This document shows positions 36,131 through 48,179 of a stretch of 64,000 nucleotides of DNA, one piece after another. Location: positions 6,820,564 through 6,884,563 of the forward strand of contig CM060175.1 in NCBI GenBank assembly GCA_030549775.1, in the 5' to 3' direction. The DNA is from Tamarix chinensis. Taxonomy: Eukaryota; Streptophyta; Magnoliopsida; Caryophyllales; Tamaricaceae. The notes beneath the pieces were generated by a model. It was not told where the DNA came from. It worked only from the letters and a program-made list of their open reading frames with translations, and searched no databases. A program made the translations under genes and the position numbers. Numbering within the stretch: position 1 is the first letter of the stretch; each line of letters begins with the position of its first letter.

Positions 36131-38097
36131 TGTGTGTGTATTTAAGTGTGTGTGTGAAAAATAGATCACCTTGGCCCTACTCACATGGTCATTTACTTTA
36201 AATAATTAATATCTTATTCAAGATTGATTCTTAAGCATATAACACATTAAAAACAAATATACATATAGCATAGATCTAAGTCCTTAAGTCCTTTCAAACC
36301 CTAATTACACACTCTTTAGTATTCATTCTCCCATGTTGATTATTCTACACAACTTATATTATATTATCTCCAAATACCCTCATTTTTAGCATACCCAATA
36401 TGCGCGATCTAATTCCCATAAACATACTTTAGTAATCTCAGCTCCATATATTAGCCACAGGAATATCCAAGATCTAAATTCCATCGAATTGTCATAACAC
36501 CTCCCATGAAATTCTCATGATTACTAATTCCAATAAATAACATCTAAATCTTAAACATGGAATAATGAGATTATCATTACGAGATAGTTTGCCCCAAATT
36601 TGTTATTAAAACATTTAAGGATTCCAAACAACAATAATACTCCCATGAATTACTCATGCTATTTATTACTATATTTTAAACCTCATAACACATAAAGTAC
36701 TAAAATTTCCTTATTATCCCATAATGACCAAGTTATCCTTAAGTACAAATAAAACCTTTACTTGTTTTCTACACATGTTATTTTTCAAGTCCACAATTAA
36801 TCATCATGCCCCATGAAAACTCTTAAGTCCATTTATCAAGAATTCCTTTAGCCCATAAGTATGACATTATCATCATTCAACCCATATTTTATATTATAAG
36901 ATATATTTCCATAAATATGACCACAAATATGACATTATCATCATTCGACTCATATTTCATACCATAAGATATATTTTCACATTATCATCATTCAACTAAT
37001 ATTTCATACTATAAGATATATTTCCACAAATATGACATTATCATAATGTAATAGTACATCTCACCCATTCTTACTCCCTTTCAGCGTAATATTCATATTA
37101 TCACATAATATCATGATCAACACATATTATGCCATGTATAAATAATATCATGAAAAATACATATAGTCATATAAGCAATTAACATGAAAACTCCTAAATA
37201 TCGAATAATATCCTTACCAACTAGGGCACCAAGCTCTAAGCATGCAAATCCTAGACTTCCTCTTCCAATGCTACTAGAATACCACCTATAAAAGATAATA
37301 AAGTTTACGGTTAGGCTCGAAGAGTTTAATTGAAGGAGAAACCAAGGTAAAAAGGGTAAAAATAAGTATAACTGTAGTCAAATGGGAGCTTAAGATGTAT
37401 GGATGTGTAGAGAAATGTGTGATGGAGCTATGGTTAAATTTTAGTATTGTTTGGACAAGATTTTAGGGTTAGAATAGGGGTGCATGGTTAAAGAAATGAA
37501 GTTACACAGCTGTGCAGTAGGCGGTGCAACTTTTGAACCAGAGAATACAAGGAGCACAGTCAGACAGTGCGAAGGTTGCACGATCATGCAATAAAAGTAC
37601 ACAACAAGTCAAGGGAAGAAAAGATACACAACTAAGAGGTGCAAAAATCGCACAGCTATGTGACAACAGACCAAGATAAAATATCATGTACAGTTAGACA
37701 TGCAGTAGTTACACAGCTGTGCAGCAAGAGATTTAAGCATTGCACAGCCGTGCAGCAGGCGGTGCACTGACCGTGCACTCAACAATGTTGCAATACATGA
37801 GAGGAAGAAGAAGGAAAAAGAGACAGCGGTCGGCTATGGCTAGCGATGACAAGAGTGAAGGTTAAGGCGACCTTAGTGGTCGGTTCACCAGCCAAAGGGT
37901 AGCAAGTGGTGGCCGAAGTGGTGCTCGATGAAGGGAATGGTGGTGTGTAGGCCAAAAATAGGGAAGAAGGAAGAAGATGAAGAAGAAAAGAGAGGAGGAA
38001 ATGAGAAGGAAGAAGGATCTTGGCAATGGATTTTTAACACAATTATGAGTAGAATAAACAAAACCAAAGAGAAAGAAGAAGAGTGTGAGGTGTATAC

Positions 38098-38124
38098 ACA
38101 CGCGCGCGCGCGTGTGTGTGTGTG
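38098..38124. repeat. (CG)n-(TG)n dinucleotide run
   Basis: Alternating CG then TG over 27 bp lies inside the G-rich tract of element 2. It is alternating purine-pyrimidine and so a potential Z-DNA former. Confidence 0.8.
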
Positions 38125-39779
38125 GTGTGAGTCGGGAAGAAAGATAAGAACAGGGAGGGCTAGTGTGCGACGGTGGTGATGGGGGTGGTGCAGCTACAAG
38201 GCGATGATGATGGTGATGGTTGTAGAGGATGGTTAGGGTAGGATAATAGCTGTAGGGTGAGAGTAGTGATGGTTGATGGAGATGCTACGTGAGAAGGGAA
38301 AATGGAAAAGAAAAATGAGTGTAAGTGGAATATACATAAGGGGTGCAGTCTAGCAGGGATAAAGATGCAAAACGAGAAGAAGAAAAAGAAGAAAGGAGGT
38401 AAGGTGATGGATGATAGATGCAGAAAGGTGATGGTGCAAGTGGGTGTTGCAAGTTACAAGTGCAAGTTGCATCAATTCAAAAGTCACAGCTCAAGGTTGA
38501 CGAGAGGAAGAGAAGAAAGAAAGAAAAAGAAAAGGATAAGGGTTAGGGGATTAGTTTAGGGTGATTTTAGATTAGCCAAAGTAATTAAGATTAGTGAAAA
38601 ATTTAGCAGATTTTAATTTTGATTTACAAATTACAATTTATTAAAGTTAAGGTTTCGAAATTGGTAAAAGTTTTGGGATTAAGGATAACATAGGATTTAT
38701 TAAGATTAAAATTAAATTAGGATGCTAATGACGTGATATTAGGTTAAGAAAAATTTTAGGGTATTACACCCACATTAATTTCTCCTTACAACAAGAGCTT
38801 CATGCACAGGCTCCTTCATTTGGTTGCATTTTTGGTTAATAGTTGTTGTCATTTTGTTTAGCTTCTAATGTGTTTTGTTAGGTTTGATTTTAGGTGAGGA
38901 ATGAAGGTATCAAAGGATGCTAAGGTTTGGACATTTTTGTGTGCTCTAACTATATTTTGCCTAGTGTTAAGGTAGTCCATATGCCTTACTAAAATGGAAA
39001 AGTATATGATAGCATATTAGGGTTTTGATGTGTTGAACTATAATTATTACCCTAAGCATATCTTGTTATATGGTATTTATTATTCTAAATATGATACCAT
39101 GAAATCATGTCTAGTGGAGTATATTAAATTTTTTTATAGTATTACATGTAAAAAAGCATGCTAGAATAGGTTTAATGCCGTGGATTAAGTACGCATAACA
39201 TGTGTGTGTGTGTGTGTGTAACATGATAGGTTGAATATGCTCAAGTGTATTTTTATATGATTATTATTATTATTGTAATAGCCTGTATTAATTAACCCTT
39301 AATTTAGACATGTAAGACTTAAAACTTGATTAGTAGGCGAAGTGAACCATAAGATTATTTTTTTTAGCGATCACCTTGTTGTCTCGAGTAGATCCATAAA
39401 TATTAAGTTATAAAAATAATCCGAATTAAGTGTAAGAAAGAGTAGAGAAGGTAAAAAAAAATAATAATAAAATTGAGGACGATAATAATACTGATAATAA
39501 GAAGAGAGTAATTAAAATAGAAGGGATGGATATACCAATAATCTTTTATAAATAATACTTTTAATAATAATACCCATAACAAGGATTGTAAGAATAATAG
39601 TAATGTTAGCAATAATTGCAAATAAAATAAAATAAGGGAAGTGATAAAATAATGATAATATTGCTAATAATAATAATAGTACCATGATTTCTTTTTAGAG
39701 AAAATTAAACCTTACTTAAGTGGTAATTCTTTTTCCTAATAACCTTACTTGCTAGCTTAATACCTTAGGAGGCTTTTGC

Positions 39780-40740
39780 TAATCTTTTCCTAATCAAACC
39801 CCCACCTTTTTCCCCACTTAAACCCAGCCAAACCACCCCCAACCTGTCGAAGAGCATGCAGCCCATGCAGCCATGCATCCCGTCACCTTTACCTCTCCTC
39901 TCCATGTATATGTCTCTTCTTGTCCAGCACTATCCTCCTCTTTTTACAGCTTTCCCTCTTCCCCAAACGTAGCCCTTCTCCTCTCTGCATTGCCCCCTCT
40001 CTCACGCCACCCCCAGCCCTACATTTTGCAACCATCAACCAGCCCATCTTCCCTCACGTCACACACCAACCTGCAACCATACCCTTCGACACCCATCCTT
40101 TCCCTTCCAACTTGCAGCCTCATCTTTCCTTTCCCCAACCTGCACCCCTACTCTATCTTTTCTAGCCATCTACCCCTCTATTTTCCCTCCTTTCCCATGC
40201 CATTCCACCCTGCAAATTCCCAGCAAAACAGCCCAGCCATAACCATCACGTCACCCAGCTTTATGCACCCCCAAATCTCATATAACCCTAGCCCATTCAC
40301 CAAGTTGCAGCTCTTATCTTTTCCTCCTCTCAACCTGCACCCCTATCCCACTTTTCCAGCCATCTATCCCTCCATTTTCCTCTTTTCCCATGCATTCAAC
40401 CAGCCCCTTTTCCCTTCTCCTAAGCTTTGACACCCTTATCCCCAAAAACCAACCTGCAGCACCCTTCCCCACTCACCCTTGCAGCAGCCCTTTTGCTCTC
40501 TATTTTCCCTCCTTTTATTAAGTCTCAACTTGTAGATATCACCCTCCTTCCCTCTCCCTGTAAGCCCTCTAATTCTCCCCTTACAGCCCCCTCTTTCCCT
40601 TCCCTAAATTCCAGCAACAAAAGAAAAGAAAGTGCAGCCCCAAACTCCCCTCCCCTCCACCGAATTTAGCTTCAAAAATATTCCAGCTTTGCCTTATGTT
40701 CCACCTCCCCCAAGCAGCCATTTTTCTTCCCCAAGTAAGT
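39780..40740. other. C/T-rich tract near the left end of element 3
   Basis: Pyrimidine-rich sequence supports overlapping Pro/Ser-rich frames, including the longest ATG frame in the window (39873-40430, 185 codons). Low complexity, several open frames at once and equivalent tracts in sister elements speak against a protein gene. It ends at AAGTAAGT (40733), a good splice-donor-like site, so a transcribed leader is possible. Confidence 0.5.
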
Positions 40741-41087
40741 ACTCTATCTTCGGTGGGTTCGGTGCTTAAATTCATGCACCGGCTGCCTCGTTTATTTTCC
40801 TAATCATTTTCAAGTATTAGCTTATGTAGGTTGTATTTTGATTATTTTATTTTGCATAAATATTAATGCTTGTAGTTTGGATGGTGTATTCACTTCTAGG
40901 TAACCTCGACCTCGATTAGAGTATTTGTGGAGGAAGCTTATGGTGTTAATATTTCTTAGCTCAAGGTAAATCCAACTAATCCGTAGACGGTAGAATTTTT
41001 ATGTCAAAATGATAGACAAGTTTTCTAGGATTAAATCATGATAGGATGAAGTTATCAAATTATTATATGTTTGTGGGAAATGGGAGC

Positions 41088-41450
41088 ATGATGTATTTCT
41101 TTTTTACATGAATATCATGATATGTAAATTTATGTGTGTTATCATGCAATCTTTTCATATGCCTAAGTAATATTCTAAAGATTTGACAAAGTATATGTTA
41201 ACGATAACGAACTTGAATTATGCTAGTAAAATGAAATGAATATGTCTAAGGTAAAATGTATTTTATATGGGAGCATGTTGTAGTTCATTCATACATGAAT
41301 ATAATGAAGTGTAAATTAATATGTGTTATCATGTAATCTTTTTATATGCCGAAGTGATATTCTTTAATGTGAAAAAGTGTATGCTAATGGTAACGAACTT
41401 GGAGTTATGCTAGTAAAATGAGACGGGTATGTTTAAGGTAAAATGTAATT
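41088..41450. repeat. Direct repeat of ~190 bp in element 3
   Basis: Two copies of the order GGGAGCATG, ACATGAATAT, TGTGTTATCATG, TTTTATATGCC, GGTAACGAACTTG, ATGCTAGTAAAATGA. The second begins near 41271. Confidence 0.82.
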
Positions 41451-42877
41451 TTATATAGCATGATTGTGTTGAGATTTATTTGTGAAAATTGTATGAGCCT
41501 ATGAAATATTAAAAATGCATGCCAATAGTGTTTACATGTACTATGTATGATAAATGGTTAGGGATAATATGGTCCTTTGTAGTACCAAAGAGATTGTCGG
41601 ATGTAAAGTATCAATAATTATTTTATGCTAGCGTTTCATGACAAATGGCTTATGTAAGTAAACTCAGTAATAAAAGTGAAGGAAAATGTGGTAGTTATAG
41701 CTTGAGGGGTATTTTGGTCATTAAGGCAAAAAAGTGTTCCAAAGTGGATAAATGGATTAATTAAATTAAGTGTTGGCTTGGAATGGTTGCGACTTTGTAG
41801 TCTTTGGATGTGATGTTGTTTGTTGATGGTTGACTAAGTTGAACTTTGTGAATCTCGACATTCTAAAAGGAAATAATAACTCAAAATTTCATAAGACAAT
41901 AATTACTTAAAGAGAAAGACTCGGGTTGGAAAGGAATCTCGTACCTCGGACTTGGCCGCCGAGTGCATAGTTTTGGGCCTTCGGGTCAATGGGCTCACTT
42001 CTGCTCTACAGGTATTCCATACACCCTATAAGGAGTACGCGTACTTAAGGTCTTGAGTTCTGAGGTTTAGTATACGACTGTTATGTCGTGTGGCTTCCTT
42101 GACGAGCTTTGCCCTGGAATCGAGTGATTTATTTTGGTACCACCCTCCTTGACGATCTTTGTCATGGATATGGGATTGTATTCCACTTGAGAATTGCTAT
42201 GAATTTTACAACCGAATTAGACACCAACCATAATACTTCTGTAATAATTGGAATAGGAATGACTTGACCTTGGTAAGATTGCTTGGAATATCACTAATTC
42301 TTCCTATTAGGCCATAATGTATGGTCGTTGGTAAGTTAAATTGATTATGAAATTATAAGCATGCCTTAAATTCCTTTGATAGAGATTTTGACCTAGCTCG
42401 TAATGCTAAATGTGATGTGGTTATGTGTTTCAAAATCGTGGCCTTGCATGTGAGCATATGTTCTCTTTGAATTCTATACTTGTATGATGCTTGCTACGTG
42501 GGTATGCTACCTCTCCGGAGGCGTTGTGGTTTACTCAGTATGAGGAAGTCGTACTGATGCTATCACTTTTCAGAGGAGTATGTCCAGGGCATGCGTTGAC
42601 TAAAAGACTACGAGGAGTGTTACTCCGGCGAATAGGTAGATTTAGGGAGTGAGTGAACCCCGCCCCTTTTTCCCCTTTTCCTTGTAATTTGTTGGACTGT
42701 AAGAGTGTAAGGCAGACCATTAATGACTTATGCGTACTCTGTTGTTATTTTCTAAATGGTTAGTTATTTAATTTCCTAAATAATCATTTGTCATGGATAA
42801 TATGTATTTTGCAAAACTCTTGATTTCGTATTATACTTCTCTTATCTTTGAATGGGTTGATTTGTTTTAAGCTTTAG

Positions 42878-42921
42878 CACTTGACATAAGGATGGTGAAG
42901 AGACCAGACTTATGTCAAGTG
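42878..42921. repeat. Perfect 13-bp hairpin of element 3
   Basis: Arms CACTTGACATAAG (42878-42890) and CTTATGTCAAGTG (42909-42921) pair perfectly around an 18-base loop. It adjoins GGCGGTAACACCCAC and the terminal module. Confidence 0.85.
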
Positions 42922-44029
42922 TGGCGGTAACACCCACTGTTCTGTAATTTTCGCTTCCGCAAAGCAAATTTTAAACGAAATTTTCAAGCCGTGATTTTGG
43001 GGTGTTACAATTATTATTTGTATACCCTAGGAGTACATTTGTCTTTTAAGAGTACCATAATTATTTTATGTGATTCATTATAAATTAGATAAGCATGTTA
43101 AGGTTTTACATACTTAATCATGCGCAAGGACTAGTCATTTTTCATGTCAAATAATTTACTTACATGGTAAAATATTTCAATTATCATATTTTATCCTTTT
43201 AATGACAAAGTATAAATTAGAATAAAGTTGGCATTTAAAATGGATAATATCATGGTAATTATAGTTTCAAGGGCATTTTGGTCATTTATGACCTAATATC
43301 CCTAAAAGTGTAAATAATTGGACATAGGATAGCCTTGGTAAATTGTTAGATTAACTTTCACACTAACTTTGACTATGTCTTGCCTTTTGACCTTAGGGTT
43401 AACCTAAATAATTAGAAATAATAGAAGTATTTGTGTGTTATGTAATATTTGTGATTACTAAATAAAATATTAATATGTATAGTGGAAGACCTCAAGTTTA
43501 GGAATGGTAAGAGTTATCATTTTGGATTGGTTTCATTAGTGTGTCTTGATGTCTTAATAAGACCCTAGTCTATTCTATAGGTAACCTACGGGCCCTGTAG
43601 GAGATATCAATACTTAAGGATTAGGTAATGTAGGTTGAAGGATATTGTATTGCCTTAATGCACCAGTATGGATGATGTACTTTATACATCTCTAGATTAT
43701 ATAGTTAGATAGTATTGTGTTGCCTTAATATGACAGTATGACAAATGCACTTTATACATCTTCAGGTTATATGATTAAAAGGTATTGTGTTTTCTTACTC
43801 TGCCAGTATGACCAATGCATTGTGTTCTCTTGTATCCCCTTGAATAAATAAAATGGAAGTAGTTCTTAATTGATTTGAAGGGTTATTATTATTTTTTTGG
43901 TAGTCACCTTTGTGCACTACCCTTAGTTAATTTGATATGGATTATGTTGGCTATGTTGTTTTATAAAACATTAATATGTTAAGTGAAAGGTCACGTGAGT
44001 TGGTACTAGTTGCATGTGTTACAATTCCA

Positions 44030-44340
44030 CCAAATAGAATAGTGGCCATAAACATTATGCCCTGAATTACATTTAGTACCATTCCACCTGATATAATAGT
44101 AGTTAGGAACATTATGCCCCAGGATTATATTTGTTACTATTCTACTAGATAGAATAGTGGTCAAGAACGTTATTCCCTAAGGTTGCATTGTTACCGTACC
44201 ACCTAATAAAATAATGACAAAGAGTGTTATGCCGTAGGATTGCATCAATCCATTCTACTGGGTGAAAATAGTGATCAAGAGCGTTGTGCCATAGGAATGC
44301 TTATTGTTGGTACCATTCCACTAATTATAAATAGTAGAGT
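44030..44340. repeat. Tandem array in element 4
   Basis: A ~60-bp imperfect unit contains ACCATTCCACC, ATAGAATAGTGGTCA and GAACATTATGCCC. Read on the minus strand, its core resembles the element 2 array (CCACTATTCT). Confidence 0.75.
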
Positions 44341-44653
44341 CATTGAACCCAACATGAATAAATGAATGGAATGGTTATGATCATTTACTGAATTTAGACG
44401 TTATTAAGTATAGGGGTATGTTTAGAATGTGGCCTTGGTGATGGCTATAATATGGCATGTGTTATCACATCTCACTATCACATATGTTATTTAATGTGCT
44501 TGTGACATGTTCCACTTAGTATACTTTCTATATGATACCTTTGTAAGCTTATTTTATATAATAGGTTACTTAGTATTGTTAAATTAATAAATTTTGTTTC
44601 ATGGTCCCCTACCTATTCAATGTATAGTTGTGACTTTACAGGAAAATTTTAAC

Positions 44654-44701
44654 AACACTCATCAATTAAATGCTTATGTTATGCTACTTGAAATGAGTGT
44701 T
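44654..44701. repeat. Hairpin of element 4
   Basis: Arms AACACTCAT and ATGAGTGTT pair perfectly over 9 bp around a 30-base loop. Read on the minus strand, the left part aligns with element 1 (ACACTCAATATAAG against ACACTCATTTCAAG, then AGCAT). It lies about 230 bases further from the terminal module than in the other members. Confidence 0.55.
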
Positions 44702-45007
44702 AATTGACTTTGATCTAGAGTATTGCTATATGGAATCTCTTTATCTTTCTATTTAGACTATTATGTCCTCTAATTTCATTATATATGTTCTTTTTTCTTT
44801 ATTTCATATCTTGTATTGTGATGGGATCAAATGCTTCTCACACCAAATTCCTAGGTATGAGGTTAATTTTATATTGCATCCTATATAAATTAGATATAGA
44901 GAGTACCTCTCATATGCTAGATATAATATAACACCCCTATATTTTAATATTTTCAAACTCATTTGAAAGAAAAAAAAAGTTTTTCATAAATTTTAAGGGG
45001 TATAACA

Positions 45008-45190
45008 CTAAGTTTCCAATTTTGTAGATAGTAACTAGTGATATACTTGATGTTCTTGTTTCCACAGTTTCTTTAAAATATACTTTTAACACAAGTGGTC
45101 AGTTTGTAAGTCCCCATCACAACTAATTATACCTAAATAATTCAGAAGCATTGATTTGTGCTCGATATTGGCTTTGGGTAGCAATGATGA
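45008..45190 (+). pseudogene. hAT transposase relic, part 2 (C-terminal dimerisation region)
   Basis: The frame continues with TKFPIL, then LDVLVSTVSLKYTFNTSGQF, the equivalent of the highly conserved hAT LAIPVSTVASESAFSTGGR segment. After a stop, EALICARYWLWV is the canonical EALICAQDWLR-type end. Together with 33880-34208 it was one transposase gene, split by element 4. Stops show decay both before and after the split. Confidence 0.85.
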
Positions 45191-45199
45191 GTGATGATG

Positions 45200-47180
45200 G
45201 TATTATTTAGTTTATATTGTTGAAATTTAGCTTAATTATGAAATATCTACTATTTTATCTTTTGATTTTACTATTTTAATCCTTTCCTAGATAATAATAA
45301 TAATTATGAAAAATTATACTATAGTGACACTTGTCAAGCTTATTTTTAGGATGAGTTTGATGATAATGAAAATGAGGTAAAACTTAACTTTTTTATAATG
45401 TTATTAGTAAATGTAATGCTTTGATTCAAAATATATGTCACTATATTTTTCAAGAACAAATTTCAACCATTAGTTTTTATTTAAAAAAATAATATACTAT
45501 AATAAAAAAGTATAATTTTTCTATTCATATTGAAAAATACTTTCATATTACATATTTTTTATAATTCTTATTATTATAATATATTAAATGATATTAACAG
45601 TCAAAGTGTGTCCTTAAAATATGTTGTAACATAAATTTTAAACCAAAGGGAGTTTATATGAATATCTGATTTATGAATAGCTATTTTTACTTTTTTGATG
45701 TACTAAACAAATGCATGATGATGATTAAAGCCTGAAGGTTTAAGAATGAAGATTGAGAAGCTCATCCTATCTTAAATATTATTTGTGTTGTCCTACTAGA
45801 GTGTTCTTATTGATGTGAATCTCAACATAATAAACAATAATTAGCTATTTTTTGAAAAGTTGAGAGTATTGTAGAACTCTAACAGGTTATGCCTCAACAA
45901 CATGACTAGTTCATGTATAATAAAGGCACAATTAATTTAGTAAAGAAATGGCTATCCACTTTATCAACTAAGTTGATGATTTACTAGATTGTTACTATTT
46001 TTTATATGCAGTTTAATGTCAAAATATAGGATTGTAGGTGAATTCAACATAAATAGAAAATTTAATGAGTAAAAAAGTAATTATAACCCATTAAGTAACA
46101 AGTTTGGTGAGTAAACAAGTTTATCCATTGGGAAACGAAAAACCCAATACTCGATAAATATGAATATTGGTAAAAAAATATTTGTTCAAGTATGGATATA
46201 GATAAAGTTTTCTTATCAAGTTCATACAACGGGTAGGGAATACCTGATCCATACTCACCCCATTTTCATCCCTATGCTAGATTAATTTACTTATAGTAGG
46301 TAATTATTTGGTTTGATTATAACTGGATTAACCCAATATAAGTAGATAAAGATTTCCTTGCTATTCTTTTGGCTCTTTAACTTGTGAGGAACCTCAAAAT
46401 CAAATGTAAGGGCATGGGGGTTGCTTTAGGTCAAGTTTGACAAGCCACAAAAGTTAATGCTTGATCTTCTTTTTAGTTCAAGCTAGCTAAGTTAGATCCT
46501 TATAGATGAATAACTAGTTTTTTTGTAATAAAATTAATCAACCCTTTTACTTTTTTGAGTTAGTTTGCTATTAAGTTGGACCTAACATACTCTTATAAAG
46601 TGTTAGAGTTAAGTATGAAGAGAAAAAAAAAAGGATTAGATTTCTTTGCCCATAATTTCCCACTTTTGGTAAGATGTACCTTCAAATTTAAGTGAAGAGT
46701 TTGAATAAATTTTATCATTAAATTCTTACCTTCTTTACTCCTAAAGTTGAATGCCTTAGATGGTGATTGTAAGTACATGATCTTAAGAGATGCTAGCTAA
46801 TCATATTTTGACTCATTTCCCCTCTTTTATCATGTTTTTATTCCAATGAAAATCAACCCAAATCTACCTTCTCCTAACATAACCCAACTTGTTTCCCATA
46901 TGCATGAGAAAAAGAAATTGATCGAGAACATTAAGAAAGAGAGAGAGTAAAAACTACAATATTAATTGGCACGGTAAATAAGCACCCTATTCCTGGAAGG
47001 GTAAATCCCCTATTTATGATGGATACATAGGGTTTTGGTTTAAAGACATGGGTGGTGATAACTGGGTGTTCTATTAGTTTTTTTTCCTAACTCTATATCA
47101 TTAAACCATAGGGCTAATAAAAAATGTGTATAATTATATGCTTATATAAGACTCATATCATCATTATCTTTTCTACACCA
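45200..47180. other. AT-rich intergenic DNA
   Basis: No gene or repeat class can be supported between the hAT tail and the pararetrovirus-like locus. Confidence 0.5.
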
Positions 47181-47239
47181 CAAAATCGCATTTCCAAACA
47201 ATTACAAACTATGAAGATGAATTTTATCATCCTCATCCC

Positions 47240-48160
47240 TTCACGTCTTTAAAGAAAATATTTTCAGGATGGTATTTTAAACCTTGGGATACTACAAAAC
47301 CTCAACCATATTACATGGCTATTCTTGATTTTATAGGCCCAGCTTCATTCAAACACTTTACCCATTCTGATACCCAAAATAAGCTAGCTTATTCAACCTA
47401 TAAAATCCACAAAATAATCCTACCTATTGATTGGGGACAAAGCCTCAAGCATCCTAGATGACTCCCTAATTCTTACAAAACTTCCCTAAATACAAACCTT
47501 ACCTTCAATTATTGGGATTACTAGCAAGCCTGGTACAATACATTCTATACCCAAAACAATCGTAAAACCCATTCCTGGCTTGTAATCTTCCATAAATTTT
47601 CACAAAATGATACACCAATATAGTTTATCAAGTTGTGGAAAGATTTTGGATCCCTGCCAGAAATCCTACCTCCTCAAATATCTAAAGTATTAGATACTTT
47701 TAAAACCTTATACCAACCTTCAACCAAAGATAGAAAATTACCCATATTTTCCATTTTTGTTCAAAATTATTCTCTCTATGGGTTTTCTCTTGGATTATTA
47801 AAAATCATGAGATTGAAGGAATTTCTACCCTGGTCGAAAGATTCAAAATCAAATGGTAGAATAAGTTCAAGACATTTGATAAAATATCCAAACCCTTCAT
47901 TCAAAACTGGAAAAAAATACACAAATCCTTAAAATCATCACCAATTTTGACAAATCCCCCATAATTAAAATTCGTAGCCCAAAAATGCATTACCGCAACA
48001 AAATTAGCTGCTGCAAAAACTGAAGATGAGTACTTGAGTATCCTCAGCCAAGTATTTTCACAAAATAAAACCCCACCATCATCTTCTTCCTCAAAAACTT
48101 TAGAATATGGAGATATAAATGAAGATGACTATTTTGAAATACTTTCCAATATTTCTTAAC
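47240..48160 (+). pseudogene. Pararetrovirus-like coding relic upstream of the promoter
   Basis: A broken frame contains FSGWYFKPW, then a Trp-rich stretch with AWYNTF and HSWL. Next comes the 99-codon open piece 47633-47932 (PEILPPQISKVLDTFKTLY). In the neighbouring frame W-IIKNHEIEGISTLVERFK precedes an acidic, Ser-rich tail near 48040-48150 (YGDINEDDYFEILSNIS). Similar W-rich proteins accompany caulimovirid-like repeats in plant genomes. The exact role is not known to me. Several stops and at least one frame change are present. Confidence 0.45.
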
Positions 48161-48179
48161 AAGTTTATACAGAAGACGT

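Larger units (their letters stand above)
35006..38768 (+). mobile_element. TGTAACACCC-family element 2 (3763 bp), nested
   Basis: The ends are TGTAGCACCCC and AGGGTATTACA. Flanks are TCCAC (35001-35005) and CCCAC (38769-38773), a 5-bp duplication with one change. The first 150 bases align to element 1 (AATTTTTACTAC, GGGGGTTACCGCC, hairpin, GACTAAAACATT). A tandem array (35640-36130), an AT-rich middle and a G/A-rich tract (37790-38560) follow. There is no coding capacity. It is nested in element 4. Confidence 0.82.
39274..43009 (-). mobile_element. TGTAACACCC-family element 3 (3736 bp), nested, reversed
   Basis: The left end is TGTAATAGCC and the right end GGGGTGTTACA. Flanks are ATTAT on both sides (39269-39273 and 43010-43014), though the left flank is an ATT repeat, which weakens this evidence. 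The right 130 bases are the reverse complement of the element 1 and 2 5' module. Internal order from right to left: module, hairpin (42878-42921), GGGTATTTTGGTCATTAAGG motif (41708), direct ~190-bp repeat (41088-41450), C-rich tract (39780-40740). Confidence 0.85.
34209..45007 (-). mobile_element. TGTAACACCC-family element 4, interrupted by elements 2 and 3
   Basis: The left end is TGTAACACCCTACATTTT and the right end GGGGTATAACA, inserted into the hAT frame between codons. The flanking 5 bases TTAAA and CTAAG are a decayed target duplication, and removing the element plus one copy restores hAT reading order. With nested elements removed, about 3.3 kb belongs to it (34209-35005, 38774-39273, 43015-45007). 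The C-rich tract on plus at 34340-34930 and the terminal module at 44932-45007 show that it lies reversed relative to element 1. It is the oldest of the nest. Confidence 0.75.

Noticed and set aside
35721..36164. 147-codon plus-strand frame
   Set aside because: It is produced by the tandem array of element 2; residues repeat with the DNA unit and no domain is recognised.
39873..40430. Longest ATG frame in the window (185 codons, Pro/Ser-rich), plus overlapping 80-codon frames
   Set aside because: It lies in a C/T-rich tract with several simultaneous open frames, inside a non-coding repeat whose sister copies have equivalent tracts.
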